This document shows positions 45,106-53,451 of a DNA stretch of 64,000 bases, piece after piece. Origin of the DNA: Winogradskyella haliclonae. Its GTDB lineage: Bacteria; Bacteroidota; Bacteroidia; Flavobacteriales; Flavobacteriaceae. The position numbers and the translations under genes are program-made. The stretch is taken from contig NZ_BMDQ01000001.1 of NCBI RefSeq assembly GCF_014635865.1, forward strand, positions 1,054,001 through 1,118,000, in the 5' to 3' direction. Below the pieces are notes generated by a model. That model did no database searches. It was given only the letters and a program-made list of their open reading frames with translations, and was not told where the DNA came from. Within the stretch, counting starts at the first letter, position 1. Every line of letters begins with the position of its first letter.

Positions 45106-46002
45106 ATGAAAAGAATAATAACAACAGTAATAGCATTAGTGATTGGATTTACAGGATTTTCGCAAGAAGATGAACAAGAAGATCAAGGAAGTGTTATTCA
45201 GAATTTAACACCTTCAAAATTAATAGGTAAAGGTCAAGTCGATATTAAATGGTTTAATAACCTGTATACACAAACGCGTCAGTTAGATGCGAATGAAGAG
45301 GTGCAAGATATTGCAAGAGAAAACTTTTTTACGTCAACACTCGATGTGTTTTTTGGGGTTTCAGAAAATAAAAGAGTTAGTGTTGGTGCGATTTTAGAAT
45401 TTCGTTCTAATGCTGTAGGCGGAAGAGGCGCATTCGATGTTTTTAGTTTTGATGGTGAAACAGGCACGGCACGAAGTGGTTTAACGAACATTGCTCCCAG
45501 TGTTAAGTTTGTACCTTTTGCAAAATTGAGCAACTTCTCAGTACAAAGTTCTCTATTTATTTCAACAATTGGAGATGAGGTAGATGATGCAGGAGTGTTT
45601 TTAGACCAAGATGGTTTTACATGGCAAAACAGATTTTTCTACGATTTGCCTTTAGGACAAAACAAAGAATGGCAACTATTTTTTGATTTGAACACTGAAT
45701 ACAACTTTGGTAAAAATGAAGACAGTTTTGCAAATGATAGTTTACGTTTAACGCCAGGTGTATTTTTAAGTTATTTCCCTTCTTCAAAGTTTACAGTATT
45801 AGGTTTTGTGCAACATTTTCAGTTGATAGCATTGACAGACAATGGTTTTGAGCAAGATATTACTAGTATCGGAACTGGCGTAAAATACCAATTAACAGAC
45901 AAACTAAATATTGAAGGCTTATTTTCGTATTTCGCAAGAGGTAATGGAGCATTTACTGGTTTAGGTGAGGCTTACAATATAGGATTACGTTATGTACTCT
46001 AA
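45106..46002 (+). CDS. Outer-membrane beta-barrel protein, unknown function
   Basis: 298 residues with a signal peptide (1-19). The remainder shows amphipathic strands separated by short turns (SVGAILEFR, SVQSSLFIST, FTVLGFVQHFQL) and ends YNIGLRYVL, as expected for a barrel inserted in the outer membrane. It resembles generic transporter-like barrels of Bacteroidota; no substrate is suggested by sequence. It lies 34 bp after the DUF547 gene. Confidence 0.65.
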   Translation: MKRIITTVIALVIGFTGFSQEDEQEDQGSVIQNLTPSKLIGKGQVDIKWFNNLYTQTRQLDANEEVQDIARENFFTSTLDVFFGVSENKRVSVGAILEFRSNAVGGRGAFDVFSFDGETGTARSGLTNIAPSVKFVPFAKLSNFSVQSSLFISTIGDEVDDAGVFLDQDGFTWQNRFFYDLPLGQNKEWQLFFDLNTEYNFGKNEDSFANDSLRLTPGVFLSYFPSSKFTVLGFVQHFQLIALTDNGFEQDITSIGTGVKYQLTDKLNIEGLFSYFARGNGAFTGLGEAYNIGLRYVL

Positions 46003-46055
46003 ATTTAAAATATTTAATATAGGTTTAAGAGCCTTTTTTTAGAGATATACTTACT

Positions 46056-46098
46056 TTAGGAGCTTAAATCTATACCATGAATAGAACTAAGCTCCTAA
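46056..46098 (+). promoter_or_regulatory. Hairpin enclosing the start codon of the GH113 gene
   Basis: TTAGGAGCTTA (46056-46066) and TAAGCTCCTAA (46088-46098) are perfect reverse complements; the 21-nt loop holds the ATG at 46077. In mRNA this would place the start codon in a loop and hide flanking bases, a possible translational control element. Confidence 0.4.
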
Positions 46099-47090
46099 TT
46101 TATTTTGTTTACGCTATTTTACTTTCATCATGTTCTGGTCAGAATGAAAAGGTAAATGGTGCTAGTTTTGTCGCTTATGGTATTCCTGTTGATGAAACGC
46201 ATACTAAGCCTTTAGTCACTAAAATTAATGCTAATTACGCTGCAGTAATGCCTTTTGGGTTTATCCGAACATTAGATAATCCCGAAATAATTCATAATAC
46301 AGAAAGACAATGGTTTGGAGAAACAAGAGCAGGCGCAAAGCAATATTCTGAAGAGTTAAGAAAGCAGAATATTAAAATAATGGTAAAGCCTCAAATATGG
46401 ATTCACCGCGGTGAATTTACAGGTTTTCTAAACATGAAAACGGAAGCAGATTGGAAAAAGTTAGAAGCGTCTTATTCCAGTTTTATTTTAGAATATGCAG
46501 ACTTAGCCAATGAAATTAATGCTGAAATATTTTGTATTGGGACTGAACTCGAAAATTTTATAACTAAACGCCCAAAGTATTGGAGCAATTTAATCGATGA
46601 CATTAAAAAAGTATACAAAGGAAAGCTCACTTATGCCGCAAATTGGGACGAGTACAAACGAACACCATTTTGGAGTGATTTAGATTTTATTGGGATTGAC
46701 GCCTATTTTCCGGTAAGCGATGAACAAACACCGACTTTTGAAAAAAGTATGGAAGGTTGGCAAAAACATAAACCTGTAATAAAGAGCTATTCTGATAAGT
46801 ACCAAAAACCAGTTTTGTTTACGGAGTATGGTTACCGAAGTGTCGATTATTCAGGTAAAGAACCTTGGAAGTACGACCGTAGTATGACTGAAGTGAATTT
46901 AGATGCTCAAGTCAATACAAGTAAAGCCTTATACGAGACCTTTTGGCACGAAGAATGGTTTGCAGGGGGCTTTATTTGGAAATGGTTTATAGAATACGAC
47001 AAAGTAGGCGGAAAGGATAATAACCAATTTACACCACAAAACAAACCTGTAGAACAGGTGATAAAAACATATTATAGTAAACGAGAATGA
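46077..47090 (+). CDS. GH113-like glycoside hydrolase lipoprotein
   Basis: 337 residues with lipobox LSSC (Cys19). It is a (beta/alpha)8 glycosidase resembling GH113 beta-mannanases: acid/base candidate E157 in IGTELENF, nucleophile candidate E250 in LFTEYGYRS, and FIGIDAYFP before it. Envelope-anchored. GH113 enzymes cut beta-mannan or related glycans, but the neighbours are envelope-assembly genes rather than a sugar uptake locus, so an endogenous surface glycan is an alternative substrate. Its stop overlaps the next start (ATGA). Confidence 0.78.
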   Translation: MNRTKLLIYFVYAILLSSCSGQNEKVNGASFVAYGIPVDETHTKPLVTKINANYAAVMPFGFIRTLDNPEIIHNTERQWFGETRAGAKQYSEELRKQNIKIMVKPQIWIHRGEFTGFLNMKTEADWKKLEASYSSFILEYADLANEINAEIFCIGTELENFITKRPKYWSNLIDDIKKVYKGKLTYAANWDEYKRTPFWSDLDFIGIDAYFPVSDEQTPTFEKSMEGWQKHKPVIKSYSDKYQKPVLFTEYGYRSVDYSGKEPWKYDRSMTEVNLDAQVNTSKALYETFWHEEWFAGGFIWKWFIEYDKVGGKDNNQFTPQNKPVEQVIKTYYSKRE

Positions 47091-47824
47091 AACTTTTAAA
47101 AACACTTAGTCTGGTTTTAATTTTAGTAGGATGCCAATCTGAAAATCAACCTGAAAATAACTCAAGTGTTTTGTCTGAAGTTTTAGAAAATTCAAGTTTT
47201 GAAGTTGGAGCTGTCATTGCCTGTGGAGCTAGTGATGCTAATAATTCTGCTCAAGCAAATATCTACTTTTATCCAGAGCAGAATGCTGAAAATTTCACTT
47301 TATATGAAACAAGATTGACTGACGTCGACCCCAACAATTTTTCTAATTACACCAAAGTTGAAATTGAATCAGAGCCCTTTTTTAATGGTTTTCTTCGTCA
47401 ATATTCAAGAATTTTAGATGCTGAAAAATGGGTGATTGTTACGTTTAATTTGGAAAATGAAATAAAAGTTTCTAATCCAATTCGGACGAAGCAAATTTCA
47501 AAGCCTTCTATATTTAATCAAGATATTACGGTAAATCAATCTGAGGCTTTAATGCCTCAATTTTTGTGGGCAGCTAATGAGTTTGGAGACAATGCTATTT
47601 ATTTTCAGATTATATCTGATATACAGCAAAATGTTTTTTCAGCAACATACACCTTTGAAAGTAATTTTCAGTATTACAATACGTCTAACGTAGTATTAAA
47701 TATTACAGAAGGCATTCCTCCAAATTTACAAAGTGAAGAAACATATAGTTTTTCGCTTATGGATGTAAGCGAAGATAATTGGGTTAATGCCATAAGCCTC
47801 AATGCCAATTTTACAATAGAATGA
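47087..47824 (+). CDS. Lipoprotein of unknown function
   Basis: 245 residues with lipobox LVGC (about Cys16). The mature part has two blocks of predicted beta strands (about 35-125 and 140-245) without recognised motifs. Start and stop overlap the GH113-like and the Omp85-like genes by 4 bp each (ATGA at 47087 and 47821), so it is translationally coupled to both. It is probably a periplasmic or surface accessory factor for those proteins. Confidence 0.7.
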   Translation: MKLLKTLSLVLILVGCQSENQPENNSSVLSEVLENSSFEVGAVIACGASDANNSAQANIYFYPEQNAENFTLYETRLTDVDPNNFSNYTKVEIESEPFFNGFLRQYSRILDAEKWVIVTFNLENEIKVSNPIRTKQISKPSIFNQDITVNQSEALMPQFLWAANEFGDNAIYFQIISDIQQNVFSATYTFESNFQYYNTSNVVLNITEGIPPNLQSEETYSFSLMDVSEDNWVNAISLNANFTIE

Positions 47825-49092
47825 AAAAAACAATTACCCTAATACTTATAACTTTAGTTTCTATTTCATTTATAGATGCTCAAACCATAAAAGAAGTTAA
47901 GATTGAAGGTAATAAACGTACACGAACTAATTTTTTAAAACGTTTAGCCTTTGTAAAAGAAGGGAGCCAGTTGGATACTGTCCGTATAGCTTCAGATGAA
48001 AGACGTTTTCGCTTATTGCCTTCAGTTGCAAGTTCCTCTTCTAAACTCGAAAAAATAGATGATGAAAACTATCGATTAACATACACTGTTGTCGAAAACT
48101 TCGCAATTATTCCAGGGTTAAATGTTTCGCAAGATGTTAATGAAGATTTAGCATATCGCGTATCATTATTTGATTTTAATTTTTTAGGACAGAACCAAAT
48201 CATTGGTGGATTTTATAGCAGAAATGTATTTGATTCTTACGGTTTCTTTTGGGAAGCTCCTAACTTAATTACCCGTAAATGGGGTGTTGGTGTTAATTAT
48301 CAGCGTAATGTATTACAGGAACCTATTTTTCTAGATAATAATGATGAGGTGAATTATAAATTCGATAGTCGAGCTTTTGAATTTCGTGTATTTTATGAAC
48401 ATAATTTTAAAAACCGATTTGAGTTAGGTTTAAACTTTGCCAATATAGATTATAATTTTTTAGACGGAAACCGCCCTCAAAATATTCCTGAAGAACTAGG
48501 TGTTGACCGGGTTTCAGTTGTAGGAGAATATGAATACAATAACATCACCAATGAGTTTCAATATGTCGATGGTTTTAGGAGCATCTTTACCTATAGTTTT
48601 ACCTTAGATTCGAATGGGAATAATGATCTGCTTCGTAACTTTTTTATTGGTCGAAATGATTTTGAATATTTTAAGCGTATTGGAGAAAAAGGTAATTGGG
48701 CAAACCGTCTACGATTAGCATATGCTACAAATGATACGACACCTTTTGCCCCTTTTGCATTAGATAATCAATTAAACATTCGTGGAGTAGGTAATGTGGT
48801 TGATAGAGGAACGGCTTCGATTGTTTTGAATACCGAATATAGGCATACGTTTTACGAAAAAGGCTGGTTTGCTTTGCAGGGTAATGCTTTTATAGATGCC
48901 GGTACTTGGCAAGATCCAGGAGGGAATTTAGGAGATTTAATTGAAGGAGAAAGTGCCAGTCTATTTACGGGTCTTGGTCTAAGATTTATCCATAAGCGTA
49001 TTTTTAATGCAGTATTCCGAATTGATTACGGCATCAGCCTAGGCGATAAGGCAAACAATGGTATTGTGTTTGGAATAGGTCAATATTTTTAG
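47821..49092 (+). CDS. Omp85-superfamily-like outer-membrane protein with single POTRA
   Basis: 423 residues with a signal peptide (1-20). A single POTRA-like domain (about 22-95, IKEVKIEGNKRTRTNFLKRLAFVKEG) precedes a C-terminal barrel ending in GIGQYF with a terminal Phe. In size it is nearer to small TamA/BamA- or FpIT-like proteins than to BamA. It probably inserts or exports something through the outer membrane. The next gene encodes a close paralogue. It overlaps the upstream lipoprotein gene by 4 bp. Confidence 0.75.
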   Translation: MKKTITLILITLVSISFIDAQTIKEVKIEGNKRTRTNFLKRLAFVKEGSQLDTVRIASDERRFRLLPSVASSSSKLEKIDDENYRLTYTVVENFAIIPGLNVSQDVNEDLAYRVSLFDFNFLGQNQIIGGFYSRNVFDSYGFFWEAPNLITRKWGVGVNYQRNVLQEPIFLDNNDEVNYKFDSRAFEFRVFYEHNFKNRFELGLNFANIDYNFLDGNRPQNIPEELGVDRVSVVGEYEYNNITNEFQYVDGFRSIFTYSFTLDSNGNNDLLRNFFIGRNDFEYFKRIGEKGNWANRLRLAYATNDTTPFAPFALDNQLNIRGVGNVVDRGTASIVLNTEYRHTFYEKGWFALQGNAFIDAGTWQDPGGNLGDLIEGESASLFTGLGLRFIHKRIFNAVFRIDYGISLGDKANNGIVFGIGQYF

Positions 49093-49126
49093 AAGAAGTG
49101 TTATTTTTACACTATAACCCTGAATA

Positions 49127-50389
49127 ATGCGATTTCTGACCTCAATTTTATGTCTATTTTTTTTGAGCTTATCTCAAGCACAAGAAAGCAGAGTTGTAGA
49201 TGTAAAAGTTCAAGGTAATAAAAAACTAAAATCATCTTTTGTAAAAAAAATTGCTCTGGTAAAACCAGGCGTTCTATTAGACTCAATACAATTAGAAGAA
49301 GATGTAAAGTTGTTAAAGCGCCTGCCTTCAATAGCACATGCATACTATCAAGTATTTCCTGCTAATACTCCTAATGAATTTAATGTGTTTTATAATATTG
49401 TAGAGAATTTTACTATAATTCCATCTGCAAATGTTTATACGACTAATGATGATGAATTTGCCTTCAGAGTTGGACTCTATGAATATAATTTATTAGGTCA
49501 AAATATTACATTTGGAGGCTTTTATCAAGATGATATTTTTAGTTCTTATGGTATAAATTTAAGAGCACCATTTCTCTTTTCAAGGAAGTTAGGGATGGCA
49601 ATTAACTATCAAAATTTAACAACTCAAGAGCCTGTTTTTTTTGATAATACAACTGCGGATTATAGATACAATAATGAATCTATTGAAGGTTTAGTCCTAT
49701 ATCAGCCAAATTTTAATAACCGATTTGAATTTGGGATTAATTATTTCACAGAAGATTACGAGTATCTATTTGGAGCAACAAATCCAAGCGTACCTCAAGA
49801 GTTAAGAGTAAAGAAACTACTTTATAAATTGATATATGAGTTTAATAATATTAATTATTATTATCAGTATTTAGAGGGTTTTCAAAGCATTTTTAATTTC
49901 CAGTATGTGACATCAACTGATGAAGCATTACCTGAATTTGTTATTGGCTGGAATGATTTTTCATATTTTCTAAGAGTTGGAAAAAAGGGTAATTGGGCGA
50001 GTAGATTACGTTTAGGGTTGGCTACAAATAATGATTCGCCTTTTGCACCATTTTCTGTGGACAATAATTTGAATGTAAGAGGTGTTGGTAATACAATTGA
50101 CCGCGGCACAGGTGTAATTGTTTTAAATACTGAATATAGGCATACTTTTATTGACAAGGAATGGTTTGCCATGCAAGGCAATGTATTTGTAGATGGCGGT
50201 AGTTGGAGAAATCCAGGAGGAGATTTTGGCGATTTTGGTGATTCTCAAAACATCAGAATTTATCCAGGCATTGGATTGCGATTTATACACAAAAAAATAT
50301 TTAATGCTACGTTCAGAATCGATTATGGTTATGGCATAACACCCGATTCTACCAATGGATTTGTGTTTGGTATAGGGCAGTACTTTTAA
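49127..50389 (+). CDS. Omp85-superfamily-like outer-membrane protein, tandem paralogue
   Basis: 420 residues with a signal peptide (1-19). Same layout as the preceding protein: one POTRA-like domain (VDVKVQGNKKLKSSFVKKIALVKPG) and a barrel. Blocks shared with the neighbour include KGNWASRLRLGLATN, PFAPF, VRGVGNTIDRGT and NTEYRHTF, and both end GIGQYF; this is a tandem duplication. The gap between them is 34 bp. Its stop overlaps the stop of the opposing TIGR04283 gene in TTAA. Confidence 0.75.
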   Translation: MRFLTSILCLFFLSLSQAQESRVVDVKVQGNKKLKSSFVKKIALVKPGVLLDSIQLEEDVKLLKRLPSIAHAYYQVFPANTPNEFNVFYNIVENFTIIPSANVYTTNDDEFAFRVGLYEYNLLGQNITFGGFYQDDIFSSYGINLRAPFLFSRKLGMAINYQNLTTQEPVFFDNTTADYRYNNESIEGLVLYQPNFNNRFEFGINYFTEDYEYLFGATNPSVPQELRVKKLLYKLIYEFNNINYYYQYLEGFQSIFNFQYVTSTDEALPEFVIGWNDFSYFLRVGKKGNWASRLRLGLATNNDSPFAPFSVDNNLNVRGVGNTIDRGTGVIVLNTEYRHTFIDKEWFAMQGNVFVDGGSWRNPGGDFGDFGDSQNIRIYPGIGLRFIHKKIFNATFRIDYGYGITPDSTNGFVFGIGQYF

Positions 50390-51075
50390 GAGATGTATTT
50401 TTTGTAATATCTATACAATTCATCTCCAGAAGCGCCAAACCATTTCTTAACATATATGGTCCAAAAATGATATTGTAGTTTCCAGACACCATGTCTCTCG
50501 TAAAGTCTGGCTGATGTCTTTATTTTTTTATTAATCACTACAAATTCCTTACGCTTGTATAGCTCATTGATAAGGATGTTATCTTCATAGATTGTGTATG
50601 CTTCATCAAATCCACCTATGTCTTTAAATAGGGGTTTAGTGATAAACTGACTTTGGTCACCACCACGACAGGCTCGCCAGCGAAACTGTGTGAGCCAACT
50701 TGCTAAACGTAACCACCAATGATTATTATCAAATTGCAAACGAAAGCAACCTGCATTATTCTCTTTTTTAATTTCGTTAATAATGTGTTGATCGTAATTT
50801 AAAGGTGGAAAAGAGTCTGCGTGTAAGAAGTATAGAATATCTCCTGTGGCAAGATTAGCACCGGTATTCATTTGTTTGGCGCGACCTTTTTCAGACCTTA
50901 GTAATTTTACGCTTAGTTTTAAATTCTGAATTATTTCTGGTGTACCATCTACACTTCCTCCATCAACAACAATAATCTCGTTAATGTTTTTTAGGTCTGC
51001 GCAATCAACCAAATGATAGAGAAGTGACTCTATGGTTTCGGCTTCATTTAAAACAGGGATTATAATACTAATCAT
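50386..51075 (-). CDS. TIGR04283 family arsenosugar-cluster GT2 glycosyltransferase
   Basis: 229 residues, GT-A fold: SIIIPVLNEAETI, VVDGGSVDGT, LHADSFPP (DxD-like), and the family block FRWRACRGGDQSQFITKPLFKDIGGFDE. NCBI names this family arsenosugar biosynthesis glycosyltransferase because of its co-occurrence with ArsS and ArsM. Sugar donor and acceptor are unproven. It lies 33 bp after the DUF547 lipoprotein gene on the same strand. Confidence 0.85.
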   Translation of the reverse strand: MISIIIPVLNEAETIESLLYHLVDCADLKNINEIIVVDGGSVDGTPEIIQNLKLSVKLLRSEKGRAKQMNTGANLATGDILYFLHADSFPPLNYDQHIINEIKKENNAGCFRLQFDNNHWWLRLASWLTQFRWRACRGGDQSQFITKPLFKDIGGFDEAYTIYEDNILINELYKRKEFVVINKKIKTSARLYERHGVWKLQYHFWTIYVKKWFGASGDELYRYYKKYIS

Positions 51076-51108
51076 ATATCTACTTACGAAGAAAAGTCAA
51101 TGTAAGTT

Positions 51109-51993
51109 TTAATCATTCAAGTCCCAATTATAATCTTTGAAAGATTTTTTTGCTTTAGATGAAATCTCAACCTCAGTGTATTCGTTTAAGAAATCAATTA
51201 GGCTACCATTTGTTTTAAAATCCTTAGCAAACCACTTAAAGATCTTTGAGAGCTTAAGGTTGTTTTCTGAAATGTTATTTCGGTCTTCGTCTGCTAAAAA
51301 TTCTTTTGTAACCCTTGTTAACTGTTCTTCTAGATTTGAAGCGGTGTAAGCCTCATTCAATAGTTTAGGGCAAGAAAAAGAGGCACATACAATAGCAAAA
51401 TGAATACGAGGTTCATCCATTTTACGAAGAATTTGATGCTCAATATCATTAAGGTTTAACCATTTGTCTCCAAATTTCCAAAGGCGTTGGTCCCAAGGTT
51501 TATCTATGTCTTTTATACTTTTTAATGGATAGTTTTTAAGAATTAAATCTACGGTTAAAGCATTATAAGCGTTAATCCAATAGGCCAATTTATCTTCTCT
51601 AGACCAAGTGTCTGTAGGTGTGTTGTCCGTTAATAATTTTATATAGTTATATAGTTCAGTGCGCTGTGCTTTAATGTTTTTATAATTAACATTACCATTT
51701 TTAGAAACATGCGTTTGTAATAACGTATTGAGCACATCATGATTAAAAGCTTCAGTTTTTGTTTCTACTTTTATTTCTGAGTCTTTAATCATGACTTCAG
51801 TCTTAGTAGGTGTTTCTTCTTTTGTTTTGACTTCAGTGTCTATTTCTTTTTCAACTTTAATTTCAGGCTCTGAGGTATTAGTAATTTTTGTTTTTTCAAC
51901 TTGTTTGGTTGATTCAGAATTTTCAATGGCTTTTTTAGTGCCACCACAAGAGGTTACTAAAACTAGAAGTATAAGGAGTGCTATTTGTTTCAT
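51109..51993 (-). CDS. DUF547 domain lipoprotein
   Basis: 294 residues with lipobox VTSC (Cys16), a low-complexity Lys/Thr/Glu linker (about 20-80) and a DUF547 domain (about 85-294; YWINAYNALTVDLI, LNDIEHQILRKMDEPRIHFAIVCASFSCPKL, and KDYNWDLND at the end). The domain is paralogous to the exported DUF547 protein at 44367. It overlaps the start of the gene at 51990 by 4 bp (ATGA), so it is translationally coupled to the hydroxylase-like gene. Activity is unknown. Confidence 0.85.
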   Translation of the reverse strand: MKQIALLILLVLVTSCGGTKKAIENSESTKQVEKTKITNTSEPEIKVEKEIDTEVKTKEETPTKTEVMIKDSEIKVETKTEAFNHDVLNTLLQTHVSKNGNVNYKNIKAQRTELYNYIKLLTDNTPTDTWSREDKLAYWINAYNALTVDLILKNYPLKSIKDIDKPWDQRLWKFGDKWLNLNDIEHQILRKMDEPRIHFAIVCASFSCPKLLNEAYTASNLEEQLTRVTKEFLADEDRNNISENNLKLSKIFKWFAKDFKTNGSLIDFLNEYTEVEISSKAKKSFKDYNWDLND

Positions 51994-52874
51994 TTCTTTT
52001 TTAAAGGATATAATTCTTGACTTAAAAAATCTTTAGGAAATGTTTCGTCTCCACTAAAACCTAATTCTATGTCTCGTCCATTATGAGGTACATAATTGGT
52101 TTTAAAGAGATAATCCCACAGACTTAAAGTAAGTCCAAAATTAACGCCATACCTTACATGTTTGGGTAATTCTTTGGCATGATGCCAGATGTGCATTTTG
52201 GGATTGTTGAATACATATTTTAGTATACCATAGTCCCAACCCAAATTAGCATGATTCAAATGCCCGATAGCGATTGCAAAGAAATAAACGATAGCAACAT
52301 CTTGCGCATCAAAACCACCAATAATTGCCAATGGAATGTATAAAAGAGATTTATAAACTACAGGTTCCATCCAATGGTAGCGTAAATGTGCAGCAAAGCC
52401 CATTTCTTTTACAGAGTGATGTACTTTGTGGAAATTCCATAGCAAAGGCACACGATGCAGTAAACGATGTGTATTCCATTGCACAAAGTCAGACACTAGA
52501 AAGAACACGAGCAAGCCTAGCCATTTTGGTAAATCATCAACATCAAATAATTGAAGGCTACCGATACTTATTCCAATACGTTTAAGCGTATCATTAAAAA
52601 ACTCTGAAACCGTATTGGATAGCGCTATAAGGATGATTAAATTCAGAATAAAGAAATTAAAAAACATATAGAATGTGTCTAACCAAAAATCTTTACGAAA
52701 AATAGCTTGACGCTTCCGCCAAGGAAAAGCAATTTCTAATAACCAAACAGCAATAGAAATAATAATTAAGCCATAGAAATAGTTATCCCAATGATTAAGG
52801 TCTATCAATTCGTATTTAAGATAGTTCCAATAGTTGGAGTAGGAGTTTTTAAAGATATCAATGTACTTTTCCAT
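51990..52874 (-). CDS. Sterol desaturase/fatty acid hydroxylase family protein
   Basis: 294 residues with four to five membrane segments and the His clusters of the di-iron hydroxylase family: HRLLH, HKVHH, and HIWHH near the C-terminal third. It would oxidise or hydroxylate a lipid in the membrane using O2. First gene of the three-gene set with the DUF547 lipoprotein and the TIGR04283 transferase; the substrate could be a lipid part of an arsenolipid or glycolipid, but this is inference. Confidence 0.85.
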   Translation of the reverse strand: MEKYIDIFKNSYSNYWNYLKYELIDLNHWDNYFYGLIIISIAVWLLEIAFPWRKRQAIFRKDFWLDTFYMFFNFFILNLIILIALSNTVSEFFNDTLKRIGISIGSLQLFDVDDLPKWLGLLVFFLVSDFVQWNTHRLLHRVPLLWNFHKVHHSVKEMGFAAHLRYHWMEPVVYKSLLYIPLAIIGGFDAQDVAIVYFFAIAIGHLNHANLGWDYGILKYVFNNPKMHIWHHAKELPKHVRYGVNFGLTLSLWDYLFKTNYVPHNGRDIELGFSGDETFPKDFLSQELYPLKKK

Positions 52875-52961
52875 ACAGCATCAGAGTCGAAATTGCTTAG
52901 TAAAAATAACACAATTACGTAGAATTGCTATACTGTAGCAATACTAAATAACGATTACCAA

Positions 52962-53442
52962 ATGCGAAAAATAGATAGTTTACTTAGTGAGTATGGAGAG
53001 AGTCATCAAACGACTTTTAACAAGCCTGGACATTATATGTGCGTGCCAGCAATATTTTTTAGTCTTATAGATTTATTGGCATGTAACTCTGCATGTGGGC
53101 TTTTAGTTGACCAAACTCCGACTTGGATGGAGCCATTTTTACATTTTGGTACTGTAGTTATTATTTGGTATTACTTTATTATCTGAGATTATCCTTTACG
53201 TTTTTTATTGGAATGCTCATTTTTCCTTCTTTAGCGCTTTATGGTATTCATATCATTGAATATTCTCAGATTGCGTAGTTGAGTTTTGTCATGGTGGCTA
53301 TTTTTGTTATAGCTTGGATTGTGAAATTTGCTGGGCACAACCGAAGGTAATAAGCCATCATTTCTTAAAGATGTACAATTTTAATGATTGGACCAGCATG
53401 GACAATGAGTCATTGTTTGATACCTTAGGTCTTATACTTTAA
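52962..53442 (+). pseudogene. Decayed DUF962/Mpo1-like membrane protein gene
   Basis: The first 74 codons (MRKIDSLLSEYGESHQ, then CVPAIFFSLIDLLA) match the start of the DUF962 (Mpo1-like) family, then a stop occurs at 53186. In a shifted frame the sequence continues as RLSFTFFIGMLIFPSLALYGIHI, an in-frame TAG, then FVMVAIFVIAWIVKFAGHN, and in further frames KPSFLKDVQF, LMIGPAWTMS and a tail ending at 53442. At least one frameshift near 53185, a nonsense codon near 53277 and more shifts after 53340 show a gene beyond repair. Intact relatives are about 150-160 residues. Confidence 0.8.
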
Positions 53443-53451
53443 GAGTATTGG

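Noticed and set aside
52962-53186. A genuine 74-residue membrane protein
   Set aside because: Its sequence is only the first half of the DUF962 family, and the rest of the family is recognisable downstream in other frames, so it is the front of a pseudogene.
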